Source of the DNA: Cyanophora paradoxa
Taxonomy: Eukaryota; Glaucocystophyceae; Cyanophorales; Cyanophoraceae
Direction: 5' to 3'
Assembly (NCBI GenBank): GCA_004431415.1
Contig: QPMI01000066.1
Location: 124,001-188,000 of the forward strand
DNA length: 64,000 nt
The first letter of the stretch is position 1. Each line of letters opens with the position of its first letter. The notes below the pieces were generated by a model. That model worked only from the letters and a program-made list of their open reading frames with translations, was not told the origin of the DNA and did not search any database. Below are positions 45,601 through 55,359 of this stretch, in pieces. The translations under genes were made by a program, and so were the position numbers.

Positions 45601-48242
45601 CGCCGTCTTTCGGACGCACGCGGATTTAATTTCTGACCGTCCCTCTCCGGATACCGGCAGCGCGAACAAGATCATCGTGCGCATGCATCGCTGCAGTTCT
45701 TTTCGCTCTGTTCGATTTCCGGAGACGCGGACTGACGGAAAACAGGACCCGGCCACCGGGAAAGTGTCCGTCAACATGCCGGAGGACCTGCCCGAGGCGC
45801 ACGACCTCGCCCCCGTGGACGCGCAGTCCCGGCGCCTGCTGCAGGCCGACGGCGACAGTGGCCCCGTCTTCAATTCCCAGTCCGGATACGGTACGGTTCA
45901 TTTGGCTAGGTTGTCGCGCCGGGACCGTGCTCACACGCTCCGATCCGCTAGATATGAGCTTGAAGGACACGCGAACCGGCGACACCGTCACGATCGTCGG
46001 CGTGTGTACCGCTTGAATCTCTCCCCTCTCCTCGATCGTGAGCACAGTCCGACCGCGCGCCGGCGCAGGGCGCCGTCATCCCGGCGAAAACTTCCGGTGA
46101 GACGCGTCCCCTGGTGCGTGGCTCTCCAGGCCTAGGGGTGACGCCTCGCCCCGGCCCGCGTCGCAGGCATCGGAATGCCGACGGGCGTCTACGTGTCGAC
46201 GCGGACGTACCGCTCGATCACCGTCAGCTTCGACGTGCCTCCTATCTCGGGCGTCAACTCTGCCGGAGACCTCTTGAGCATCAACACGGTGCGCCCGCTG
46301 CGCCCTCCCGGCGCGGCCCGCCGCCCGCCCGCGCCTCAATTCCGCCGCAGTGTTCCCTCCTGTCGCTGGACATGGGCGGCTCGGGCGCCACGACGGAGGT
46401 CGCGCGGGCCGCCGTCCCCCTCGACAGCCAGGGCTCCCCCGCGGCTTCCATGAAGCTCGTCGCCGACAAGCTCGCCCCCGGCACCGCCTACCGCCTCGCT
46501 GTCGTCTGCAGCAACGCCTACGGCGACGGCAACGTGAGCGCCGCCGTCCAGGCCTCCACGAAGCGTGCGCGCGCCGCGCCTTCGCCACGAGTCTTCAATT
46601 GCGCCTCTGCCAAACGTGATCCTGTGTGTGTGTGAGCAGAGGCGAGCTTTGTGCTCTCCGGCGAGAAGACCGCCGCCTCGCCCGACGGCACCTTTTCGCT
46701 CCCCGGTGGGCGCCTCCTCAACGTGGCGCCCGGTGCGGGCGAGGCCGCCCGCACCGCCTGTCTGCCCGGCTCCTACATCTCCCTCCCGACGGTGCGGCCC
46801 CCGATCGCGACCTGCCCGCGCACCTCCGTTCTTTAATTATAAGGCTCGCGCTTTTCGCGGGGCCGCAGGTTCGGCTCGGCACCTTCTCGAGCGACGGGAC
46901 GCCTCTCGCGGAGAGCCCGTCGATGGGCCTCGCCGCCTCCCTCTCCCCGCCCATCGACGCCGCCTCGCCGCAGCCCGCGACCCAGCTCTGCGTCGGTGCG
47001 GCCCGGGACGCGCGTGCATGCAGCACCGGCTCGGAAATTAAACGCCGGCGCCGCTGACCTGCCCGCCAGTGTTGCCGGGGTCGCCCTTCGCCTCCGCCTC
47101 CTCGACGACGACCCGCCGGCTCTCTGCCGCGGCGTCCGCGTCGACACTCTCGCTGGGGACCCCCTACGACCTCGCCCTCTCCGACGCGACCTCAACAGTC
47201 GTCGTCAAGGACGTGCGCCGCTCGGATGCCTAGAGCTTAAACGCGCAGACTTAAACGTTAACGGGGAGCCGCGTGCGCGTGCGCAGGCCGTCATGTGGCA
47301 GCGGGCGGGCAGCCTCAACTTCACGACCCTGAACTGCACCTCCGCCGGCGCCCTCGTGCGCTGCAGGCGCCGCGCCGGCGCCGGCTCGGTCGTCCGCATC
47401 CCGGTGCGGGCGGCCGGCGCCCCCGCCGGCACCGTCCAGCTCTCCTGGCCCGGCACTTTCACGGCGGCCCCGACCCAGGTGCCCGAACTGCATCTATGCG
47501 AAACACAGGGCGCTGAGGCTTTAATTTCCGCACTGCGGCAGGTCCACGTCGGCTCCTTCGACGGCGCCGGCAACGCCATCTGCGCCGCGTCTGCCACCGA
47601 CGTCCGCGTCGCGGACGGCTCGCTCGTGTTCAGTGCGCGGCCTTCAGACGGCCCCAACCTGTATTCTTCCCGTGCTCACCGCGCCCCGCTCTCGCAGAGG
47701 TGCCGGACTCGCCCCCCTCGGGCTGCGAGGTCGGCCCCAGCCGGACGCGCGCCCTCCTGATGACGACGGACTCGCAATACGCCGTCCGCATCCGTCAGGC
47801 CGACGGCGAGATCGTTATTCTCGACGAGGTGCCCCACGAGCCGACCGCCACGTCCCGCAGGAGTCCTGATCATGACGCCGCCCCCGCAGGTTTTCGTGTG
47901 GATCGCCTCCCCGACGGCCCTCTCCGCGTGGGGCGCCAACGAAGCACGCACTGGCAGCGCGGCGGGCGGCAGCGGCAACAACAAGGACCTGGGCATCGGC
48001 CTCGGGCTCGGCCTCGGGCTCGGATTCGTCCTCGCCCTCGCCGCCGTCGTCTGGTTCACGCACCGGCGCAAGAACTCCGCGCGCCCCGCCGCAATCGGTA
48101 CCCGCCCCGGCGCGGATCCGGACTCCAATGGTACGATCAATCAATTGCGACCCCGGCCCTCTCGCTCGGCTTACACCCCTTCTCAGGGGTGGTGCTGCCC
48201 GCCGCCCACGTGCACGGCCAGTATTCCACGGTCCATCTCTAG
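33682..48242 (+). CDS. Large type I membrane protein: signal peptide, LamG modules, propeller, FN3 modules, TM
   Basis: Seen: exon 1 (33682-33838) starts MVLRKRNSS and contains the signal-peptide core PLPLLVALALLAEVANA followed by AFWPSFNSTN. Dozens of short exons follow, separated by GTGCG-type introns. Recognisable modules in order: LamG/jelly-roll repeats (about 34400-36560 and 38850-42050) around a propeller-like segment (36750-38650, with SVAYHDSHVYFGV and GLWVIPASG), FN3-like modules (42090-46600), a linker, then one transmembrane helix and a short tail with stop at 48240-48242. Known: LamG plus FN3 ectodomains bind glycans or proteins at the cell surface. Inference: a cell-surface adhesion or recognition receptor. 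Only the first exon and the last two exons are exactly placed; the gene could in principle be split, but no internal signal peptide or stop-anchor was seen. Confidence 0.65.
34405..42050 (+). other. LamG / concanavalin-like module array within the surface receptor gene
   Basis: Each module shows a strand pattern ending in a (F/L)R(L/I)W motif plus a sequence like ALTAAQV and a YYRFD closing strand. Examples: VVVYVDGTPYYPEGS with MGFR/IWQGALQQADVTSL and VLVYYEFDT (34763-35138); SGFRLWNTALTAAQVTSLYQ with VNLYYRFDD (36420-36545); GGFRIWRKTLSAAEVADLR with LSFYYTFDE (39490-39620); SGLRLWSTTLSAADVASLF with VLVEYRFDG (40820-40965); LGYVRLWSAAENVTV (41870-41912). Five modules can be counted, each split over several exons in the same places, which suggests exon-based duplication. 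Confidence 0.8.
42090..46600 (+). other. Fibronectin type III-like modules within the surface receptor gene
   Basis: Exons encode typical FN3 strands. Examples are VPPSAPTIVSVESRIKSAIV followed by LSDLQPRTTYTLVVTCSN and GPGIEATTEF (43630-44085), PPSSLKQV with YVSVSFEPGNG (44160-44310), LGKYQIVSMCSNIYGVGPDS (43490-43550), and GVYVSTRTYRSITVSFDVPP with LAPGTAYRLAVVCSNAYGDG (46180-46560). The Cys in VxCSN recurs in each and may form an extra disulfide. Three or four modules are convincing; the region 42100-42600 is a related beta domain that I cannot name. Confidence 0.75.
47890..48242 (+). other. Transmembrane helix and cytoplasmic tail exons of the surface receptor gene
   Basis: Exon 47890-48130 encodes VFVWIASPTALSAW, a short Gly/Ser linker, the hydrophobic segment LGLGLGFVLALAAVVWF and the stop-transfer HRRKNSARPA. 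The final exon 48187-48242 encodes GVVLPAAHVHGQYSTVHL and the TAG stop, in phase with the preceding exon. This gives a type I topology with a tail of about 40 residues without an obvious signalling domain. Confidence 0.85.
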
Positions 48243-49119
48243 AAAAGCAGAAGGGTATTTACGTAGATAGTGCTCAAACCGAAAAGCTCTTTTTCGATCT
48301 CTTTTTTTCAGAGAATGTTTCTCGTTTTTAGAATGCCCTCAGCTGCAGGATTCAGCTCGTTTGTAGTAGCTCTAGCATTCAGCTGCTTGATCGGCAACAT
48401 TAGCTGCAGAGCGAGGAGTGTTATAGGCCTCTGAATTTTGGGCCGAGGTTTGGAAGGAGGGCGCGGCGCGGCGCGGGCCCAAGATATTCGAAGGGCGAGC
48501 GCACCGGTTAGGTACAGGAGGAGGTACTGCAGCTGCAGCTGCAGCTGCCGGGATGTACCGGGCGAGGGCGCTCCTGCCGCCTTGCAGCCTGCAGGAGGTT
48601 AGGAGATATGGGCGCCGTACGCGTATGGGTACCGGCCGCCGCCCAGCATTCAGTTGCAGGATCCGGAGCACACGCCGGCGTGCGCATGCACGCGCGCGCG
48701 CGCGCTCGCTCGCTTCGAATTCAAGGCTTCGATCGTGAGTCAGGAGACAGTACAATGTACATCATCATGTCATCATGGCATGATGTGGCCGGAAAGTCAC
48801 CAGAAAAAACGCTTCGAATTCGAATTCATGATCAGGTGTATTTTTTTGGAGACTTGAACGGGTACAAGAACGGGTACCGAATATATACCCGAGCATCCCG
48901 GATTCCCGGTACCGGTCGCCGGCACGCGCGCGGCGCGCGCTTCAGATCAAGAGGAATACAGGATTCCCAATCCGACTCGGAGCGCCAGCGCTAGCGCCCG
49001 TACGCGTACGCATCTCGAGCTCGATATCGATCTATAGCTACGTATACGCCTACTGCGGCCTACATCGCAAGCCGTCCTGGCCGCGGTTCAACGGCTATCC
49101 CAGCAATTGCAATTGCAAT
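48243..49119. other. Intergenic region upstream of copy C
   Basis: No gene is recognised. It contains an iterated CTGCAG chain at 48533-48548, chains of GAATTCGAATTC and TCATGATCA near 48770-48835, and the conserved CCCAGCAATTGCAA block directly before the ATG of copy C. In copy C that block is extended by one 6-bp unit (CAATTGCAATTGCAA at 49104-49118). Confidence 0.55.
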
Positions 49120-51600
49120 ATGTACACGAGCGAAGACGCCGACGCCGGCGCTGGCATGGCGCCGGCCGTGCACGTGGCGGCTGACCCGCTAGCGCGCCTC
49201 GTTTCCATCTTCCGCCGGCCAAGTGCCTCGAGCTCGCGCGGGCGCCGCCGCGCGTACTCTGAAAGCGAATTCGACAGCGACACGCTCCTCCAAACACTCA
49301 GTGCGTACACGTTCGCGCGGCTGCATGTCATACGCGATATCGATGTGGGCTCGAGCTCACGATCACGCGCACGGGCCCACTCGCGCAGGCGCGCAGCCGC
49401 AGCTGTGCGTCCGCGTCGGCGAGGCCGACAGCGATCGGCATCGCGAGGCCCCCGGTGACGCGGAAGGCGGCGATGGCATCAGCCTGGACCTGCCGCCATT
49501 TCACGTGGGAAAGCGGATCCAGTCCCTCGAGCTCCCCTCCATGTGCTCCTCCGATCCGATCGCCATCTCGCCCGCGAGGAGCTCGATACCCATGGCCATA
49601 TGCATGGCCAGCCGCTCTCGGTCCCTGTCCCTTGACCCGTCCGAGTCCTCCTCCACCGTCCGGTCCCTGGAAAGCATTCCCGAGGAAATTCCGGCCTCGA
49701 TCGCGAGATCGCCAACGCCGCCGGCGCCGCGCTCCCCCACGTCCCCCTCCGTCACGGGCGCGTCGCGCCTCGCCTGCCGCATCCGATCTGCAGTGGAGTT
49801 CGCCTCCGGATCCGCGTCCCTTTCTTCGTCGATCGCGAGCCCCGTCGACGTCCCTTGCAGCCCCGCCCGCGAAGAGGTGACCAGCCTCCCTTAGTTTCCC
49901 TTTGACCGATCCGAAGTTGTCTGATCGGTTGATCGTGGCAGGCCCGCTCGGGCTCCAGCTCGAGCCGCGCCTCGTACAGGAACGCCCAGGGGCTGGAGTC
50001 GGCCCTAACCGAGGTGACGTTTCCCTCCCCGCGCGCGCGCCCGCGGCCCCACCCCGCCCCGCCCCGCCCGGACGTGCTCTAAATTTAATCTCTGATCGAT
50101 CGCGATCGGGCGGCGCGCAGGCCCACTCGAGCGCAAGCTCGCGCCGGTCCTCCATCAAGGATCTGGAGCCCCTGGCCGATCGCGAGGCCGACCGGACCCG
50201 GCCACCCGCCTACGGGCAGCTCTCCCGCACGCATCTGCACCCGCACAATTGCAACCGCTTCGACCACGAGCTGATGGCCCCCACGCACGACTGGGAGGAG
50301 GAGATCGCCCGCCGCCTCGGCACTGCGGCCGTCGTCCGCCTCTGATTTATTTTCGACTTCGAATTCGACGCAACGTTGTGTCGATTCGACTTCGAATTCG
50401 ACGCGGCCGAATCTATTTCGCTACAGTATACGTATTATGGTACTTGCAAATTTTGCATGCTCCGCAATATTAATCGGTATAAATCCCAAGCTGAAGAACC
50501 TTAAGCTTCTTCATTTCGATTTCTCGGACGTCCCTGGCAATTGAACTTGCAGCTTGGCAGGCGTGGCATACGCAGCCGACGTCTATGTCAATGCAGCTGA
50601 GAGATGTAGATCTACAGTCATATTTCTAGCGTAGATCATCGGATGGACGATGGACATGGCCATGGTCGAGGTCGTTTAATTTCGAGTTCGCCTCCCATGG
50701 TACTTAAACTTTTTTGACAAGTTAGTAATCGATGCTAGCTAGCTTTCAAGTTTCATTTTCTTGCTACGTATACGTATACATAGACCATTGAACTGCACAT
50801 GTATAGCTATAGATAGATTGGCTACATTCGGATATGAACGCGTTTTTGATTTGCAGCTGCAGCTGCAAGCGTTGTCACAGTGTAGTTGCAATTGACGCGT
50901 ACGTTGACGTTGATGAGTGCAGTCCGGCCTGTACATGTAGGCCGCGGCCGAGTACTAGCTACAGTCTAGATTTCAATTAGGCCCTGGAGTTTTCAATTAG
51001 GCCCTGGAGGCGTTGCCAAGCCCTTGAAGTCACGATTTGTCGCCTTCCTGAATGTTTTATGTTTTATCGTAGCATATATACGTATACGTATACATGCAAA
51101 TGCGTATATATGCCATGATGTGCTTTCTCGTGCAGCGTAGAAATTAGCGAGTGCAGGTGTGAGATAGCTAGCCTAGCTATAGTAGCTAGCTATAGATGCG
51201 TGCACGTGCGAGTGCTAGATGGCTAGCGCTAGCTAAATGCGTGCATGCAGCTCCAGACCTAGCTTGAGTAAGCGAAAAACATTAGCAGCTAGCGCTAGCT
51301 ATAGCCTGCTCATGCGGCTCAAGATATTTATGATGAGATGTATTCGAATTCTTCTTTAGATTCAGATCTCGAGGTCTCGAGCTCGTGGATCGGGCGGGGG
51401 CCGGGGCGAGGGGAGGGGGGGGAGGGGAGGGAGGGGGGGAGGGGAGGTGGAATGAAGGAGGGAATGGGGGCTGCCTGGCTGCGCTCCTTCGGCTGCCTCT
51501 TGAGACTTCAGTTAATAATATGCCGAGCACGCGTACCCTACCCGGGCTACAGGGGGCCGAGCACGCGTACCCTCCTCCGCCTGGGCCGCGGCCGGCGGCC
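49080..51600 (+). repeat. Diverged segmental duplication, unit C
   Basis: The unit holds RRxS-family copy C and a flank collinear with unit B up to TCTCGAGGTCTCGAGCTC near 51370. Compared with B, its flank carries extra hexamers at 50396-50401, 50430-50435, 50889-50894 and 50945-50950. It ends against the 3' end of the intact pyridoxal kinase gene, whose 3' portion recurs in unit A in the other orientation. Confidence 0.75.
49120..50345 (+). CDS. RRxS-motif serine-rich protein, copy C
   Basis: Seen: exons 49120-49300, 49389-49876, 49942-50013 and 50121-50345 join in phase into 321 residues, stop TGA 50343-50345, with the same intron positions and phases as copies A and B. Conserved blocks: DPLARLVSIFR, GGDGISLDLPPFH, SLESIPEEIPAS, RLACRIRSAVEFAS, CSPAREE, SGSSSSRASYR, SSRRSSIKDLEP and THDWEEEIARRLG. 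The N-terminus is shorter and lacks the Ser/Cys run. Exon 2 carries two in-frame gains against A and B: EL in SLELPSM, and about eight residues (SIPMAICMAS region) before the SRSLSLDPSES block. It lies about 36 kb from copies A and B, beyond both large surface genes. Function unknown. Confidence 0.82.
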
Positions 51601-51608
51601 TCGGCAGG
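50346..51608. other. Intergenic region between copy C and pyridoxal kinase (convergent)
   Basis: The left part is the unit C flank, with many palindromic hexamers (GCTAGC, GTATAC, TTCGAA). From 51390 a G-rich stretch begins. The word CCGAGCACGCGTACCCT occurs twice (about 51520 and 51557), close to the kinase stop codon. No coding signal is seen. Confidence 0.55.
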
Positions 51609-53312
51609 CTACAGGTGCCGGACAGCCACATCGGGGGCCTCGGGGGGCCGTTCGATGTCCTCCTTGCTCTGCACGAGCCGCAGCTCGCCGCCGCCGGCCG
51701 CCAGCGTCCGCGAGAGGACCGCCCGCATCGTGCACATCACCAGGCGGCACGCACGCGGCCAGTCGCCGCCCGTCCGGTGCGACCACGCCAGCAGCAGCGC
51801 TGCGACAAGGTCGCCCGTACCCGTCCACACGCCCGGCAGCTTCGGCACAACAACAGTGAAGCGCTCGTACCCCCCCGCGCCGTCGCCCGCCGCCGGCGCC
51901 GCCCCGCCCCGCTCAGCGCTCCACTCTGCCCAGCGGGCGCGTCAGGGCGAGAAGGTAGCCGAGTCTGAGGGGGAAGGGCCGCGGTAGGGGGGCGGGGGCC
52001 AGGAGAAGGAGGATGGGAAAGGGAAGGGGGGAATGGTGGGGTGAGAGTGTAGGGTGGGGTGGGGATGGGGGAGGGGGATGAGGAGCCGGGGCCGGGGGGG
52101 GGGGGAAGGAAAAAGGAGGGGGTGGGGTGGTGGGGGGTGGGGTGGGGTTGGGGGGTAGGGGTTGGGGGGGGGGGTGCGCGCGCGCGTGTGTGTGTGTGTG
52201 GGGGGGGGGGGGGGAGGGGGGGGAGGAGGGGCGAGGGGGAGGGAGGAGGGGGGGCTGCGCACTGCGGGACACGGAGGCGTACAGTTGAAGCGAACCCGGA
52301 GAGCCGGGCACTTCCATGCTCGTGATCTGCGCCCCCGGCTCGAACACGGGCGGGGCCCGATAGTGAGGGCATTGAGAGGGCTCACGATGACGGCGCGGGG
52401 CCCGAGGGAGTGCAGCTTGTCGCACGCGGCCGCCGCGTCCTCGTTGCTGTTGATCTCCATCCCCGTGAGCAGCCTGCCGGCCAGCGCGGGCGAATCGAAA
52501 AGTTAGGAGCGGTGAGCGGCGGGCGGGAGGGGGGGCGGGCCGAGGCCGCACTGGCACTCGAACTGGTTTGGCGTGAGGATCGTGGCGCGGGGTACCACCT
52601 CGTCGCGGTAGAGGGGTACGAGCTCGGGGGCGACGTACAGCTTCCCGTTGTCCCCCATGACGGGGTCGCAGGCTGCGCGGCGCCGCGCGTGAGCGGCGCG
52701 CGCGCTGAGCGGGCTCCGGGCGCCGGGCGAAGTGCGGGGGGTACGTGTACGGACGGACCCCATATGAGGTTGGGGCTGTACTTGAGGAGGGTGCTGTGGG
52801 CCTGCAGGAGGTTGTGGAGGAAGGTGGGGGACCCCACGTAGCCTGCGGGGTCGTCCAGGACCGTTTCAAAGCTTCGGAAATGCAAAGGGCCGCGCCGGAG
52901 AGAGGCACCCGTGCCCACGCGCATGCGCACCGGTTAGGAGGTACTGGTAGTTGAGCAGCGAGTTGCGTTCGAGCCCGTTCACGAGATCCACGAGCTGCTC
53001 CCCGTTCAGCACTTGCCCCGTCCAGCGGTTCGGGTAGCCTGCGAGCGAGGCCGGGGGAGTTCAGCTGGCGGTTCTCGATCCGAAATCGATCGCGCGCGCG
53101 TGCGGCGAACCGGTGTGGTTGCTGAACTGCACGCTGTTGATGAAGTCGACCTCGAATCCCAGCAGCTGCGGGCGCGCTCGCTTCAGGCGAGCCGCCCCGC
53201 TCGCGCGCGGCAAGCGCCGTACCTGGAGGGGGAAGACGACGGAGCGGTTGCCGACATAACCGTGTACAACGTGGGATTGAATGGAGAGCAGCCGCGGCGG
53301 GCTGGGCTCCAT
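51609..53312 (-). CDS. pdxK: Pyridoxal kinase
   Basis: Role: ATP-dependent phosphorylation of pyridoxal, pyridoxine or pyridoxamine in the vitamin B6 salvage pathway, in the cytosol. Seen: eight minus-strand exons (53223-53312, 53111-53165, 52931-53038, 52759-52842, 52552-52672, 52386-52473, 52263-52326, 51609-51925) join in phase to 308 residues, the usual family length. Motifs in order: [16 protein letters not shown] (substrate-side start), [45 protein letters not shown] and the ribokinase-type [15 protein letters not shown], whose Asp is the expected catalytic base. The start is set at [12 protein letters not shown] because known proteins begin just before this block. The seventh intron (337 nt) is unusually long and G-rich. 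The gene diverges from the DHHC gene with 189 bp between the start codons. Confidence 0.95.
51926..52262 (-). other. Long G-rich (plus strand) intron of the pyridoxal kinase gene
   Basis: The other introns of this gene are about 35-110 nt; this one is 337 nt and most of it is G runs on the plus strand (C runs in the transcript), including a (GT)n stretch near 52185-52200 flanked by runs of 9-13 G. On the plus strand it has many GGG-N-GGG arrangements and could form quadruplexes in DNA. The exons on both sides join in phase (A + AG), which supports its being an intron. Confidence 0.75.
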
Positions 53313-53501
53313 CGCTGGATGGCGAGCAGCGGGCTTTTGGTGGGCGATTGGGCGGGCGCGCCGAAGTCGCTCGGGGTGTTTGCTCGATTCGTGCAAAAGC
53401 TGTCTAGCGCTCCTAGCTAAGCCCCGCTGCTGAGCTAAAGGAGTTGCAGCGATTGACTGGGGTACAGGGACCTCGTAGCGCATTGTACTCGAGCAGCCAG
53501 G
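53313..53501. promoter_or_regulatory. Divergent promoter region of pyridoxal kinase and DHHC genes
   Basis: Only 189 bp separate the two start codons, so both promoters and 5' UTRs must overlap here unless upstream non-coding exons exist. I see no TATA box or other known core element. The kinase frame stays open upstream of the chosen ATG to 53483, but the extension has no family similarity. Confidence 0.6.
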
Positions 53502-55359
53502 ATGTGCTGCGAGTTCGATCCGCGCGTGGTTGTGTACCTGGACCGGGCGGGCGATGCGGTTTTCTCGCTAATGGGCCCGACGCTCATTGCGGCGGCCGTG
53601 GTCCTCCTGCTGGGCGCGACGTACACCTTCTTCTGGGTCATCTTCTCGCAGTTCATCGACGGTGCGCTGCCCGCGCTCGCCGCGGCGCTCGCTGGCGGCG
53701 ATTGGGCCCCTGCCGCCCGCGCCTGCTGCTGCGCTGACGCTGCGGGCCCGTGCGCAGCCTACACGCCGTTCGGGGCGGCGCTCTTCGTGGTTTGCGTCTT
53801 CATCGCGTTCAACGTGTACTTCAACTACTTCATGGCCATCCGAACGGACCCCGGGCGGCCCCGCGAGGAGCTGGTGCGTCCCTCCCGCTTCTGCGCGGCT
53901 AGACGTGCGAGCGAGAGCGAGCGGCGCCCCGCAGTGCGACCCGACGGCCGCGGCGGAGTCGGGCGAAGCGTGCGTCGAGTCCGACCCGCGCGCCGGGCGC
54001 TTCAGCCGCTACTGCAGGAAGTGTGAGCGCAGCGCCCACCTCCCGCGCCCCGGCGGCGCGCGAGCCGACGCGTCGCGCGGCAGGCCGCGCCCCGAAGCCG
54101 CCGCGCACGCACCACTGCAGCGTCTGCCGGCGCTGCGTCCTGAAGATGGACCACGTGCGCCGCCGAGCCGCCCCGCCCTCCCGCCCCCGCCCTCCCGCGC
54201 CGCGCCCACGTGCCTCCCCTCCGCCGCAGCACTGCCCCTGGGTTCGCCCCGCCCCGTCCCCGCCCCGCGCCCGCCCCCTCCGGCCCCGCCTCGCTGCGCG
54301 GGATCGAACCCGAGGACGCAGATCAACAACTGCGTGGGGTTCTACAATCAGCGATACTTCGTTCTCTTCCTCGTGTACATCTGGCTCGGCGCCCTCATCT
54401 GCACCGTCGCCTCGGGCGCCATCTTCACGTCCCGTACTCGCTTCGCGGTATTCGCGTACCCCCCTCCCTTTCTCCCCAGCCGGCTCCGCCCGCCGACGCC
54501 GCCCGCCCGCAGCGCCTACCGGACCACAACGCGCGCACCTGCGTCATCTTTGTCATGATCGCCGGTACCCGTTTCTTTCCCAGCGCGTACCCCTCTCCAC
54601 CGCCCACCGTACCTTCCAGCCATGTCGTGCTGGGCCGGCGTGAGCTTCATGCTGGCGTGGCACATGTACCTCCTGAGCACGGGTACCCCCTTCCATCCCC
54701 TGCACCCCGTACCCCCATCCCGTTTGGACTCCCCTGACTCACTGGGGCCGCTGCGATTCCGCAGGCCAGACTACGATTGAGTTCTACTCGAACCGGGAGC
54801 GCGCAGCGGCCGCCAGGAGGCGCGGCGAGGTCCGCAACGGCTGTACCCCCCTCCTGGAATCCTGCCTGAGCGCCGCGGCGGCAGGCGGGGGGAAACGAGT
54901 ACGACCTGGGGTGCCGCCTCAACCTCCGGGACGCGTTCGGCGCCGGGCGGTGCCCTTTTCTCCGCCCTCTTTTGTTCGCCCTTTCCTTTCGCGGCTCACC
55001 TGAGCCTGAGGCAGATTCCCCTGGTCTTGGCTCATGCCGTCGCTGGGGCCGCCCCCTGGGGACGGCCACTCCTTTCCCACGCTGAGGGGCCTCGCGCGGA
55101 GCGAGCTGCGGGCGGAGGAGGCCGGGCGGCAGCAGCCCCTGGTATTCGGGCAGGCGCCGGGGCCCGCGTCGGCATCCGCGCAGGCGCAGGCTCAGGCGCA
55201 GGCGCGCGTCGGGCCCCTCCCGCGAGATCGAATTAATACGATCTGACGCCTCGAATCTGATCGCAGGCGGCGTACAGCGCGGCGATCGAGGCGCTGGTGG
55301 GGGTCGTCGCCCCCGCCGGCGCCCACCGCATCGCCCTCAAGGAGCAGCACAGCGCGTAG
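53502..55359 (+). CDS. DHHC-type protein S-palmitoyltransferase
   Basis: Role: transfers palmitate to cysteines of membrane-associated proteins through an acyl-enzyme on the DHHC cysteine. Seen: exons 53502-53661, 53758-53873, 53935-54022, 54084-54154, 54230-54241, 54322-54447, 54513-54564, 54620-54682, 54765-54829, 54885-54949, 55015-55207 and 55267-55359 join in phase to 367 residues. Order: TM1 ([20 protein letters not shown]), TM2 ([18 protein letters not shown]), the Cys-rich domain RYCRKC...[13 protein letters not shown] and [21 protein letters not shown]3 ([20 protein letters not shown]), TM4 ([16 protein letters not shown]), the TTIE motif and a C-terminal [16 protein letters not shown] block. 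All metal-binding and catalytic residues are present. The catalytic HCPW sits alone on a 12-nt exon. Intron 1 (53662-53757) is a multiple of three and stop-free, so it could be retained. Confidence 0.93.
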
